From positions 2,170,001 to 2,234,000 of the forward strand of contig NW_023503632.1 of the NCBI RefSeq assembly GCF_014529535.1: a DNA stretch of 64,000 nt. Direction: 5' to 3'. This DNA is from Bradysia coprophila. Lineage: Eukaryota; Arthropoda; Insecta; Diptera; Sciaridae. Shown here in pieces: positions 11,570 to 22,343 of the stretch. A program made the translations under genes and the position numbers. Under the pieces are notes generated by a model. It searched no databases. It worked only from the letters and a program-made list of their open reading frames with translations, and had not been told where the DNA came from. The stretch's first letter is position 1; each line of letters opens with the position of its first letter.

Positions 11570-12049
11570 TTGTTGTAAAGTCATGTATTAAGGCGCAGCG
11601 CTGCGCGCTGCGCTTGCAATAAACATTCGAATCATCATTTTTGTCTTCTTCTATTTCATTATTTTGTTGTGACGTCACGTTAGTCTTGTCTGGTTGTTGT
11701 TTTCGATTTAATTTTTTAGTTTCAGACCTTGTTGTCATTTTAGCTATTGAAACTTCTTGATTAGTCAGTTGTTTCATGTCTCTGAAATCAATACGGGATA
11801 ATGCGTCTGCAGTAACATTATTTTTTCCCTTAATGTATTCAATTTCAAAATCATACTCCTCAAGATCTAGTCGCATTCGAGTTAACTTGGATGACGGATC
11901 TTTCATTGAGAACAAATAGATCAACGGTCTGTGATCAGTTCTGATCAAAAACTTTCTTCCAAAAATGTAAGGACGGAAGAATTTACAAGACCAATGGATT
12001 GAAGCTAGTTCCTGTTCAATCGTAGACTTATTACTTTCACCTTTAGTGA
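11570..12049 (-). pseudogene. Gypsy-like RNase H (C-terminal part) and pol linker
   Basis: Minus-strand reading gives a typical gypsy RNase H tail: STIEQELASIHW, then IRTDHRPLIYLF, then IKGKNNVTADALSR. It continues the RNase H begun at 16,037-16,438. Removing the foldback insertion and one copy of its 2-bp target repeat restores an uninterrupted frame at the joint. The far side ends in the GCGCAGCGC cluster where the next insertion begins. Confidence 0.85.
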
Positions 12050-12235
12050 CCCGGGTAAAAAAAAAAGTGAATGTGAGACCCCTTTTGAGACCGTTTTTTT
12101 TTGTATGGAGGTGAGACGTCTCTTTTCGAACCTTTGAGACTGGTTTCTTCTCATATACTGATGAATTGATGATGATGATGATTGCGAAACCGATGAGAAG
12201 TCTCGTTTTAAATGTTTTAATAGACTGTATGAAAC

Positions 12236-12975
12236 TGACTGAGTGGTCTCTTCTGCTGTATTTTACGAGACTGACCGAGTGGTCGCTTCTTCTGTATTTT
12301 ACGAGACTGACCGAGTGGTCTCTTCTCCTGTATTTTACGAGACCGACCGAGTGGTCTCTTCTTCTGTATTTTACGAGACTGACCGAGAGGTCTCTTCTTC
12401 TGTATTTTACGAGACTGACCGAGTGGTCTCTTCTTCTGTATTTTACGAGACTGACCGTGTGGTCTCTTTTTCTTTATTTTACGAGACTGACCGAGTGGTC
12501 TCTTCTTCTGTATTTTACGAGACTGACCGAAAGGTCTCTTCTCCTGTATTTTACGAGACTGACCGAGTGGTCTCTTCTTCTGTATTTTACGAGACTGACC
12601 GAGTGGTCTCTTCTCCTGTATTTTACTAGACCGACCGAGTGGTCTCTTTTTCTTTATTTTACGAGACTGACCGAGTGGTCTCTTCTTCTGTATTTTACGA
12701 GACTGACCGAGTGGTCTCTTTTTCTTTATTTTACGAGACTGACCGAGTGGTCTCTTCTTCTGTATTTTACGAGACTGACCGAAAGGTCTCTTCTCCTGTA
12801 TTTTACGAGACTGACCGAGTGGTCTCTTCTTCTGTATTTTACGAGACTGACCGAGTGGTCTCTTCTCCTGTATTTTACTAGACCGACCGAGTGGTCTCTT
12901 TTTCTTTATTTTACGAGACTGACCGAGTGGTCTCTTCTTCTGTATTTTACGAGACTGACCGAGTGGTCTCTTTTT
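12236..12975. repeat. 36-bp minisatellite, about 20 units, with a 252-bp higher-order repeat
   Basis: The unit is 36 bp and starts GAGACTGACCGAGTGGTCTC. Because 36 is a multiple of three, several frames stay open and read as 12-residue repeats, but this is a by-product. A pattern of seven distinguishable units (TTTTTCTTTATTTTAC, then GAAAGG and TACTAGACC variants) occurs twice 252 bp apart, from about 12,467 and 12,719, showing block duplication. Confidence 0.9.
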
Positions 12976-13621
12976 AAATAATTTGCGAGACCGACTGAGT
13001 GGTCTCTTTTCAAAATAGTTTACGAGACCGACTGAGTGGTCTCTTTTTTAGATTTGACTATGTTTGAGACTCAAAATATTTTTGAGACTCTTTGAGAAGT
13101 CTCATGTCAGTTTTTTCTAGATCCTTTAGAGGCCATCTGAGAACTCTCACTTTCTTTTCGACGTCTTTTGAGACTATCTGAGAACTCTCACTTTCTTTTC
13201 GATATTTTTTGAGGTTATTTGAGAAGTCTCATTTTAATTTTTTTTTCTATATCCTTTTGAGGCCCATCTGAGAACTCTCACTTTCTTTTCGACATTTTCT
13301 GAGACCATCTGAGAACTCTCATCTCCATTTTCCATCTGTGAGATATTTCATTTTCTTTAGGCTGTAGTTTCTTCCCGCATTCACAGATGGCACAGTTTTT
13401 TATTTTTCCTTATAATTCGCTGAAATGATAGAAATTTTAGTGATATTTGATTTTTTTTTACCTTTTTTTTTATTTCGTAATGTATTTTCCGGTCACCACT
13501 CCAAGTACTAACCGCGCCGAATGATGCTTAACTTTTGGATTGGACTGCCAGCCACCTTACGCGTGTTGCTAAATTGGATATATCTTCGATAGGTCTTATT
13601 TCGAACCGTTGTTACAAAAAC

Positions 13622-14400
13622 TTTGAGACCGAACGAGTGGTCTTTCTTGGATTATTTTTCGTTGGACTTTGGGAGACTGACCGAGAAGTCTCGTTTTGAA
13701 TATTTTACGAGAATGTAAGAGACCGACCGAGTGGTCTTTCTTGGATTATTTTTCGTTGGACTTTGGGAGACTGACCGAGAAGTCTCGTTTTGAATATTTT
13801 ACGAGAATGTAAGAGACCGACCGAGTGGTCTTTCTTGGATTATTTTTCGTTGGACTTTGGGAGACTGACCGAGTGGTCTCGTTTTGAATATTTTACGAGA
13901 ATGTAAGAGACCGACCGAGTGGTCTTCCTTGGATTATTTTTCGTTGGACTTTGGGAGACTAACCGAGTGGTCTCGTTTTGAATATTTTACGAGAATGTAA
14001 GAGACCGATAGAGTGGTCTTTCTTGGATTATTTTCGTTGGACTTTAGGAGACTGACCGAGAAGTCTCGTTTTTGAACATTTACGAGAATGTAAGAGACCG
14101 AACGAGTAGTCTTTTCGGATTATTTTTCATTGGACTTTACGAGACCGGCCGAGTAGTCTCGTTTTGAATATTTTACGAAAATGTAAGAGACCGACCGAGT
14201 GGTCTTTCTTGGATTATTTTTCGTTGGACTTTGGGAGACTGACCGAGTAGTCTCGTTTTTGAACATTTTACGAAAATGTAAGAGACCGACCGAGTGGTCC
14301 GAGTGGACCGAGTGAGTAGTCTCGTTTTTGAACATTTTACGAAAATGTAAGAGACCGACCGAGTGGTCTTTCTAGGATTTTTTTTTTCGTTGGACTTTAT
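13622..14400. repeat. 94-bp tandem repeat, left arm of the foldback, about 8 units
   Basis: GAGACCGACCGAGTGGTC recurs at 13,719, 13,813 and 13,907 with a 94-bp period. Each unit holds two hairpin words separated by TTGGATTATTTTTCGTTGG and ACGAGAATGTAA. Units of about 60 bp follow to 14,560. Confidence 0.85.
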
Positions 14401-14959
14401 GAGACCGACTGAGTGCTCTCATTTCAAGAACATATTTTTTCGAAATGCAGAGACCGACTGAGTGGTCTCATTTCAAAAACATATTTTTTCGTAATGCAGA
14501 GACCGACTGAGTGGTCTCATTTCAAGAACATATTTTTTCGAAATAAAGAGACCAACTGTTTCAATTTTTGACATACTTTGACTCTGACCCACTGCAGAGA
14601 CCTTTGAGAGTTCTCCTTAGAACTAAACTTTTATTTTACCTAATTATTTAAATTATTTGTGAGACTAATGATACAGTAATGATGAGAGTAACAAAAAATT
14701 TTAGAAAATAGTTACGAAACCAATACCAGCTGATCAATATAAACACGCCGTCGAAATGGCTACTTGTTCACAGAACTCGATGCAAACACAGCAGCAAAAC
14801 TTGATAGAAACAAAATTGCGTTTATAATTAAAAGTTAAGTTCAAAAGAGAACTCTCATAGGTCTCTGCAGTCGGTCAGAGTCAAAGTATGTCAAATATTG
14901 AAAAAGAGACCGCTCAATTGTTTTCCATTTCAAAAAAATGAGACCGCTGATTTGGTCTC

Positions 14960-15905
14960 TGTATTTCAAAAAAATATTTTCTTGAAGTGAGACCACTCGG
15001 TCGGTCTCTTACATTCTCATAAAATGTTCAAAAACGAGACTTCTCGGTCAGTCTCCCAAAGTCCGACGAAAAATAATCTAAGAAAGACCACTTGGTCGGT
15101 CTCTTACATTCTCGTAAAATATCCAAAACGAGACCACTCGGTCAGTCTCCCAAATTCCAACGAAAAATAATCCAGGAAAGACCACTCGTTCGGTCTCTTA
15201 CATTCTCGTAAAATGTTCAAAAACGAGACTTCTCGGTCAGTCTCCCAAAGTCCAACGAAAAATAATCCAAGAAAGACCACTCGGTCGGTCTCTTACATTC
15301 TCGTAAAATATTCAAAACGAGACCACTCGGTCAGTCTCCCAAAGTCCAACGAAAAATAATCTAGGAAAGACCACTCGTTCGGTCTCTTACATTCTCGTAA
15401 AATGTTCAAAAACGAGACTTCTCGGTCAGTCTCCCAAAGTCCAACGAAAAATAATCTAGGAAAGACCACTCGTTCGGTCTCTTACATTCTCGTAAAATGT
15501 TCAAAAACGAGACTTCTCGGTCAGTCTCCCAAAGTCCAACGAAAAATAATCCAGGAAAGACCACTCGGTCGGTCTCTTAGATTCTCGTAAAATATTCAAA
15601 ACGAGACCACTCGGTCAGTCTCCCAAAGTCCAACGAAAAATAATCCAGGAAAGACCACTCGTTCGGTCTCTTACATTCGCGTAAAATGTTCAAAAACGAG
15701 ACTTCTCGGTCAGTCTCCCAAAGTCCAACGAAAAATGATCCAGGAAAGACCACTCGGTCGGTCTCTTTCATTCTCGTAAAATATTCAAAACGAGACTTCT
15801 CGGTCAGCGAAGTCCAACGAAAAATAATCCAAGAAAGACCACTCGGTCGGTCTCAAAAATCTCGTAAAATATTGAAAAAGAGACCACTCGGTCAGTCTCG
15901 TTCAG
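14960..15905. repeat. 94-bp tandem repeat, right arm (inverted), about 10 units
   Basis: The same unit as the left arm is read in reverse complement (GAGACCACTCGGTCAGTCTC, CCAACGAAAAATAATC). The two arms could pair over about 0.9 kb. Units vary in whether they read CTCGGTC or CTCGTTC, giving an alternating pattern. Confidence 0.85.
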
Positions 15906-16036
15906 CCAAAGTTCAACAATCATCAAAGAAATAAAATATTGAGAATGAAATGAGACTGAAAACGTAATGAGACTGAAATGAGACCGTTGATCATGCTCAT
16001 TTTACAGTCTCACTGAGACCTTAATTTTCACCCGGG

Positions 16037-16438
16037 GAAAGAACGAGATGCAAAAGAAACTGGAAGTTCTATTCCATCGTATGTTTGACTGAGAACTGCA
16101 CAACATGCTATTTTACTAGCATCAGTTGTAATGCAAAATGGTTTGCTAAAATCTGGATATTGCAAAATCGTTGGCTGCATTAAAGCACTTTTGAGATATT
16201 GAAATGATTTCTCACACTCATCAGACCAAACAAAATCAACCTTTTTACGTGTTAGTTTTGTCAAGTGACAAGCATAGTGTGCGAAATTCGGAACGAATCG
16301 TCTATAATAATTACAAAATGCAACAAATATGCGTACAGAATCAGCATCTGTAGGCTTGGGATAGTTTTTAATTACCTCGTATTTTGATTCATCAGGTAAA
16401 ATACCTTTATTAGTACATCTGTGACCTAAATATGTCAC
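16037..16438 (-). pseudogene. Gypsy-like RNase H (N-terminal part)
   Basis: The minus strand reads VTYLGHRCTNKGI, the post-RT connection PTDADSVRIFVAFCNYYRRF, then KPFCITTDASKIACCAVLSQ, the first RNase H Asp region. It ends at FASRSF, cut by the foldback element. An in-frame TAA at 16,439-16,441 separates it from the RT block. Confidence 0.85.
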
Positions 16439-16441
16439 TTC

Positions 16442-17434
16442 TTACAGGAAAAATTTGCATTTGTGTGGATTAAGTTTGAGATTAAATTTTCTACACTCCT
16501 GGAATACTTCAGTAAGATTTTTAATCATAATGTTTTCACTCGGTGCTGCCAAAATCAAATCATCCATATAAATAAAACATTTGGCTGGTGATAATCCACT
16601 AAAAGCTATGGACATCATTCGTTGAAAAGAATTTGGACCAATTTTTAGTCCGAATGGGATTGAATTGAATCGAAATGAACCTTTATCGGTTGAAAATGAA
16701 GTGAGGTTCTTTGAATTTTCCTCTAGTCCTATTTGAAAAAATCCATTTAGAAGGTCAACACAGGAAAAATACCTAGCTCGTCCCAATTGATCAAGAAGTT
16801 CATCCATTCTAGGTAATGGAAACTTGTCAGCTAATAATTTCTTATTGAGCTGTCTATAATCTACACAAAATCTCCATTTCTTCGCAGTACTACCTGGTAG
16901 ATTTTTCTTCGGAACTAAAAGAACTGGGCTATTATATTTGGAAACAGATGGTTCAATTGTACCATTCTCTAACATAACCTCTACTTTACGATTGATTTCC
17001 TCTTTATGAGACTGAGGAATTCTATAATTCTTGATGTAAACTGGATTATCATCATTCAAACGTAGCTTTTGTTTATAGAAATTATTTACTGTGAGAGTAT
17101 CTGTTTCTAATGCAAAAACATCTTGAAACTCTGTACACAATTTTGTCATCTTGTCCTTAACAAATTCTGGAAAATTCTTTTCCAATATCTCAATAACTTC
17201 AGATCTGTCATTAGTTTCGTATGTTTTCATATTTAGAACATGATAATTATCAAGTTCGTCGTAATCTAGTTTGGCATTTCTTAAAATTTGGATTTTATTT
17301 GTGGTATTCAAGATTCGGACATAAGGCCTATCTGTCGAAACTATCGTACTACCAACAAATACTCCGGGAAAATTTTCTTGGTTTTTTACCAGAAATTCTT
17401 TTTTCTTTGTTTTAAAATCTACTTTGCGAATCAC
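16442..17434 (-). pseudogene. Gypsy-like reverse transcriptase
   Basis: This is the RNA-dependent DNA polymerase of the split element, about 330 codons. The fingers and palm motifs are clear: IEPSVSKYNSPVLLVPKK, WRFCVDYRQLNKK, FSCVDLLNGFFQI, SIPFGLKIGPNSFQRMM and the catalytic FIYMDDLILA. Preceding and following in-frame stops (TGA at 17,441-17,443 and TAA at 16,439-16,441) cut it from protease and RNase H in what would otherwise be one frame. Confidence 0.9.
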
Positions 17435-17440
17435 TTCGCA

Positions 17441-18090
17441 TCAAGCTGGTAAAACTATAGAATTATAATCTAAGTCATACTTTATTGGCATAATTATTTT
17501 ATAAGAAAGAAAATTTGGCTTAATTACTAATTTCCAATTTTCTTGATTAAAATCCAACTTACAATTATATTTCTGAATAAAATCTAAACCTAAAATTCCA
17601 TCTGACGGAACTGGGAAATCTTTACTGACTATATGAAATTTATGCTTAAACTCTACATTTTCAATTCCATTAACTGAAAAGTTAGTATAAATCGATCCTA
17701 ACGTTTTAACTGATCCTTCGCTTATTCCGTTAATCTTACACCTATCATTGAAATTTATGTTTGTGCCTTCAGGCAAAAATTTTTCTTCTAAAGTAGAAAT
17801 GGTAGCTCCAGTATCTAACAGGTAAGTATTTGGTTGACCTGTTAACGTGCTACGAAAAGTTACATAACTACTCAAAGCTATGTTTATAGAAAAAACATTC
17901 ACATATCCCTCAGCTGAAGTTTCTCCGTCAACGACTGAGGGTCGTCGGAGTTTTCCGTCTCAGCTTCAGCATAACGAATTTTACCGCGGAAATTATTTCC
18001 ATTTCCACGATTGTTGAAATTGAAACCTCGGTTGTTAAAATTTTGATTGGAATTCTTCTTAAAAGAATTGGAGAAATTTGTCGCATTACT
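17441..18090 (-). pseudogene. Gypsy-like gag C-terminus and aspartic protease
   Basis: The N-terminal part is Asn/Gly/Arg-rich (NFNNRGFNFNNRG) and stands where a zinc knuckle would be. It is followed by a retropepsin with YLLDTGATIS as active site and GILGLDFIQ as the second conserved loop. The frame ends in an in-frame TGA shared with the RT frame. Upstream it is broken at about 18,090 by the hAT end. Confidence 0.8.
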
Positions 18091-19370
18091 GCTAGTGTTC
18101 GGACCGTGGCCCTAGATAAACGAAATTTTTCGTTCCGTTTCGAAACGTCCTCAATGGCACGTTTAGCGCTGAAACGAAACCGTAACGAAACGACTATTTC
18201 GAAACTGATAGAACAAACCGTTTCAATAAGTTGCGTTATGATTCAAATCTAGTAGGCATTTGAGAGAGAAAATTCGAAACAATTTAAAATTAGGACAAAC
18301 TTCGGCACCGGCATAAGTATTTTTCGGCAAATAAAATTATTCGTTCAAAGCCATGGACTTGGCAATCGGTCAAATTATTTATATAAATGAAAATGAAAGC
18401 GGTACGATCGATCAACAGGTGGTAATTTCTTCGGAAAATGTTAAACAATTGAAAAAACCAAGTAAGACTCGGTCTCCCGTCTACAAATTCTTCGAATGGG
18501 ATGAGGAAGTATCTCAGTGGAAGTGCATTGTGTGCAAGTAATTCATTGTGCATCTATTCTCCGCTTAAACACATAATCAAATACCATTCCTTCAATGCTA
18601 GGGCTACTTATTCTCTACAAGAGTCTGGAAGCACCGGGTCGCTGGTAAACCACATGAAACGAAAGCATGCGTCCATGTTCAACGAAGAAATTTCGAAAAT
18701 CGTGCCGTCGAAAGTCGAAAAGCGATTGGTGACGAAAGAGATTTTCCGACAAAAGATCTCCCAATTTATTGTCTGCTGTGACGAGCCGTTTAGTGTGGTT
18801 GAAAGTCCATATTTCATTGATCTCATTGACTACTGCTCCGAAGGAAACGAGGCCTGCAAACTATTCAGTGCTAAAACTGCCAAAGAACACATCGATAAGC
18901 TCTTCATTGAATTCAAAGCGGATCTGAAGACCACTCTACAAAGCAACGCGGGGAAAATAAGCTTCGTCATTGATTGCTGGACATCGTCGAATCAGCACCC
19001 TTTCCAGGGAGTTATTGCAAGATGGATTACGGACGACTGGGAATTGCGAAACGTTGTAATTGATTTGACGATTCTTCAAGGAAGTCATACGGGCATAAAC
19101 ATTGCGAAGTCGTTTTGGGATGTGCTGTTGGATTATGGAATTGTCGATAAGCTCCTAAGTGTCACTACGGACAATGCTGCTAACATGGATACGCTGTTCG
19201 AAGAGCTTGAGAAGCTGGCGGCTGCTTTCGGCCTTCCGTTCGATTCCAAAAATTTCAGAGTGAGATGCTTCATTCACATTTTGAATTTGGCTAGTCGAGC
19301 AATGATCAATACCATTGGCGATGGAGACAGCACTAAATATCCTAGTGCTGTTAAAAATACAACGTCCACG
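18091..19370 (+). pseudogene. BED-finger hAT transposase, N-terminal half
   Basis: The element seems to begin near 18,091 with TAGTGTTCGGACC, a hAT-like terminus. Coding exon 1 is 18,353-18,537, an intron 18,538-18,601, and exon 2 runs from 18,602. The splice completes a BED-type zinc finger (WKCIVCK joined to a stretch ending VNHMKRKH, C-x2-C..H-x4-H). Then come hAT core motifs: SFVIDCWTSSNQHPFQGV, VTTDNAANM and RCFIHILNLASRA. The frame stops at about 19,340-19,384, where Penelope-type RT sequence begins. The catalytic Glu region and dimerisation tail are not found further on. It would cut and paste DNA if whole; this copy cannot. Confidence 0.8.
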
Positions 19371-20572
19371 GTGTCGCCCAGATTATGCCGGATCTTAAGT
19401 CATTTCGGTTGGAGGATCGACATAAGTTGTTCAATTTCGACTACGTATCTATGTTCACGAATGTTGACGTTTCGGCAACCCTTTCGATTATTGATGAACT
19501 TTACGGATTCATCTCTGAAACCACGACCGTTCCTGTCGATATGTTCTTGGAATGTTTGAATTTCTTTATCAAGGATTCCACGTATTTTGGCTTCAATGGA
19601 ATGCTATACTACCAGACTAAAGGTCTAGCAATGGGCAATAATCTGGCACAGATCCTGGCAGATATTCGGACAAATTACGCCTTACTGACTGTCATGAAAA
19701 CTATGGAAGCAGAAATAATGTCTTTCTTGTTTAAGTACGTGGATGACGTTTTTTCATCAATACATGAAGACCACATCGAGGTCGTGATGCGCAAAATCCA
19801 AGACACTGTTGGAATGGAGGTTACCGTCACACCAGAGAATGAAAATTCTGAAGTAACGTTTCTTGACTGTACACTGAAGCGCAATGAGGATAATTCTTTG
19901 TCGTCAAGATGGTTCAAGAAAGAATGCAGTTCTTTCTCAGTTCTCAATTATCACTCTTATCATCCGTGGAATGTGAAGTATAACGTCGTTTGTCAGATGA
20001 TTAGAAAGGCTCTATCAGTAACTACGGCTGACCAATTACAACTGACGAGGGATTTGATCATGACCGTTCTCAAGAATAGCAGTTACCCGGAGTCGCTCGT
20101 CAGAGAAGTGCTTGTTTCGTGTGAGACCAGCGGATGCGTCGAGTCGAAATCAGAATGCGTACCTTCCAGATACGTTTCTTGTCCTTACTTCCAGCCTGTT
20201 TTTCAAAGAATGAAATCGACGGTACAAGGTGTACAGCTACCTGTGAGGTTAGCTCCGAGTCCCTATGCAAGGAATCGAACTGTGGTTTTTTCGAGACTTA
20301 AAGATGCATTACCTGTCGACACTGCGAAGAATTCACTCTTTCGTGTTCGATGCCTTGACTGTAATTTTTCGTACGAGTGCTTCTCGACCGCAGTTGATGT
20401 GAAGAGGACTATACGGAAGTGCTTGGCCGATAAGAGTTGTAGATTGACCCAGCATTACGCTTCGTACCCGCTGCATGTACTCAACGAGACGCCGGAGTTG
20501 GTGAAGACCTTTCGTAACCGTTTTGATGCTGCTCGCTCGCTTAATGTTTTGAAAGACGTGCTTCGGTTGTAG
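19371..20572 (+). mobile_element. Penelope-like element reverse transcriptase, 5' truncated
   Basis: The ORF of about 395 codons shows the Penelope-type RT order: FDYVSMFTNVDVSATLSIID, YYQTKGLAMGNNLAQ, FLFKYVDDVFSS (catalytic YVDD), EVTFLDCTLKR and LNYHSYHPWNVKYNVVCQMI. The tail (SLFRVRCLDCNFSYECF through SYPLHVLNE) sits where Penelope elements carry a GIY-YIG endonuclease. It keeps the C-x2-C and H spacing but not a clear GIY..YIG, so the nuclease is diverged or lost. The N-terminal RT part is missing, as expected from 5' truncation. AATAAA lies at about 20,625. It is inserted in the hAT transposase. Confidence 0.75.
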
Positions 20573-20692
20573 TTCCTACTTCGTGCCCGTTTTGTTGTCC
20601 CTTGTGAGTTTGATTGGTTGCTGAAATAAAGGTCTGTTTTTGTCCTTCTCCGTTTTTCTTATTGTAATAGCTGCTGTCGTTCCCGCAGTTTA

Positions 20693-22062
20693 ATGAATCT
20701 GAATGTGTTCGTATGTCTTGTTTTCCAGGATGAGGTCTTCTTGAGAGAACTTCGAGGCGAGTTGGCAGCTGACAATGAGAGCTCTACGCAAGTGGTTCAT
20801 CTCATTGTTAAGACGATGTCGCGCATTATGGATCTCCAACGGTTAAGTGCTGAAAAAGAGTCGAAGAGGAATTTTGTACGCAGAGGACTTGAAAAGGGTG
20901 TCGTTTTGGATCGTGACGTTGACGTTCAGAAAGTTGTTACGAAGCTTTTGAGCAACCCTTATGGCGATAGGGACGGTGTGTTGCGCTTCCAGGATTCCAT
21001 TTACAAAGAGATGATGCAGCTAGAGTCAAAAGCCTTGGAAGGTGAGATGGTTGAGCTAAACCGTTTAGGCTCACAACAGAGGCGTTTTCTGAAGGCGATT
21101 GCGACCGAGTCCGTGTTTAAGATTTGCGTCGATTTTCTGACTGTTGAGAGGGCTGTCTGTATGAATCGGTGTGGTAGGCAGAATGAAGTCGTCTGGAAGG
21201 CTGCGTTGATTGAGAAGGAAACTCGAGACAAGTCAGTTAATGCTTGGACACGATTGACTGCGAATTTGAAAGGCGCGTGTAAGGATGATGATTTGTTTAA
21301 GGCCGGAAAGTCGTCCGCGATCGGCTGCTTGAGCTTCTCCAATGGTGGCACGGTCGATATCCCACCTACGCGCGAAAGTGATGCTCGCTCTTCGTCGACG
21401 TTTGCTGAAGCACCGCCTCAATGTAGCTCGCGTAGGTTGTCCGACGTTTCTGATGAAGTAGAAAACGGCTATTCTGGTAATGATGGTTCCAATGGCATCC
21501 GAAATGCGGATGTCCAAGGTACTGACGCCTTGAAGTCCGTTGATGACCAAGCTGAGTTTACGAAGAGTTGTTGTGTTTGGTCAACTTAGAGAAGAGCAAG
21601 GCACACAGTGACGATGACGACGTACCTGAAAAGGTCTTAAACGACGTACCTGAAAAGATCTTGAACGACGTACCTGAAAAGATCTTGAACGGCGTACCTA
21701 GAGAGACCTCGAGTAGTGTGCTTTTAGGCAAACCCGAGAAAGCCGAGAGCGACGGTGGAAAGAATGTTGGTTCGAACAATGGTGTCCCGTTGCGTGGAAA
21801 TTTCGATGGAAAAGAAAACCGGTCCGAACGTAGCCGGGTCCGTTATCGTCGCCCTAGAGTGAAAGTTCCCTTTACCGACAGTAACGGGAGGAATTTAGTT
21901 CGTCGTCGCGACGGTCTGCATGCGCAAACTCCGTACGGAAATAGGAGTTCTTATGTCGGTCAGAACCCGTACGGTAATCGAGATTCGGAAGGTCGTTTGG
22001 GTTTTGCGGGCTACGAGCGTGATGTCCGTGGTCGTCGGTTTGTTAGGCGGCTGGATTATTGA
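20693..22062 (+). CDS. Unrecognised charged, Arg-rich ORF downstream of the Penelope-like RT
   Basis: I do not recognise this protein. One frame is open from 20,693 (or from a CAG acceptor at about 20,727) to 21,589. It is then replaced by an overlapping frame, 21,568-22,062, so a single indel or a programmed shift links them, giving about 450 residues. The first half is helical and charged. The junction region is Ser/Asp-rich. Then come three tandem copies of an eight-residue unit (DVPEKVLN type), and last a basic tail rich in Arg, Gly and Tyr (RSRVRYRRPRVK, RGRRFVRRLDY) that looks RNA-binding. Its base composition is richer in G and C than its surroundings, like the RT just upstream. It could be an ORF1-type protein of a second, head-to-tail Penelope copy, or a downstream ORF of the same element. 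Confidence 0.5.
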
Positions 22063-22129
22063 CCCATGGGCTCATCATCTCTTTGTTAAGGTGTGGATCT
22101 TTGTGAAGACTTTTCTCTTCTTAGTTTCA

Positions 22130-22340
22130 ATTTTCTTTGATTTTCTTGATTTCAATTTTCTTTGATTTTCTTAGTTTCAATTTTCTTGTAGTAGCAACCG
22201 TTGAAATTGTGTTGAGAATAAAATTTGTTCGACAATTTTCTTTGATTTTCTTGATTTCAATTTTCTTTGATTTTCTTAGTTTCAATTTTCTTGTAGTAGC
22301 AACCGTTGAAATTGTGTTGAGAATAAAATTTGTTCGACGA
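22130..22340. repeat. Two-copy 105-bp tandem duplication
   Basis: TTGAAATTGTGTTGAGAATA recurs at 22,201 and 22,306. The units are T-rich (TTTCTTTGATTTTC) and follow directly after the Arg-rich ORF. This may be a terminal repeat of the Penelope-like element. Confidence 0.85.
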
Positions 22341-22343
22341 TGA

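Larger units (their letters stand above)
12050..16036. mobile_element. Foldback element made of GAGACC..GGTCTC hairpin repeats
   Basis: The ends are inverted: CCCGGGTAAAA at 12,050 and, on the other strand, CCCGGGTGAAA ending at 16,036. The 2 bp GA flanks both ends (12,048-12,049 and 16,037-16,038). The interior is almost wholly tandem repeats containing GAGAC(C/T)GACCGAGTGGTCTC, itself a hairpin. The left half has a 36-bp array (12,236-12,975), a degenerate zone and a 94-bp array (13,622-14,400). The right half (14,960-15,900) has the 94-bp type in opposite orientation. A centre of about 180 bp (14,650-14,830) is unique. This organisation resembles Drosophila FB elements, whose long inverted repeats consist of short subrepeats. 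There is no transposase. Confidence 0.85.

Noticed and set aside
12166..12981. 271-codon ORF with a 12-residue repeat
   Set aside because: It is the 36-bp minisatellite read in one frame. Other frames are open too, and the sequence belongs to a noncoding foldback arm.
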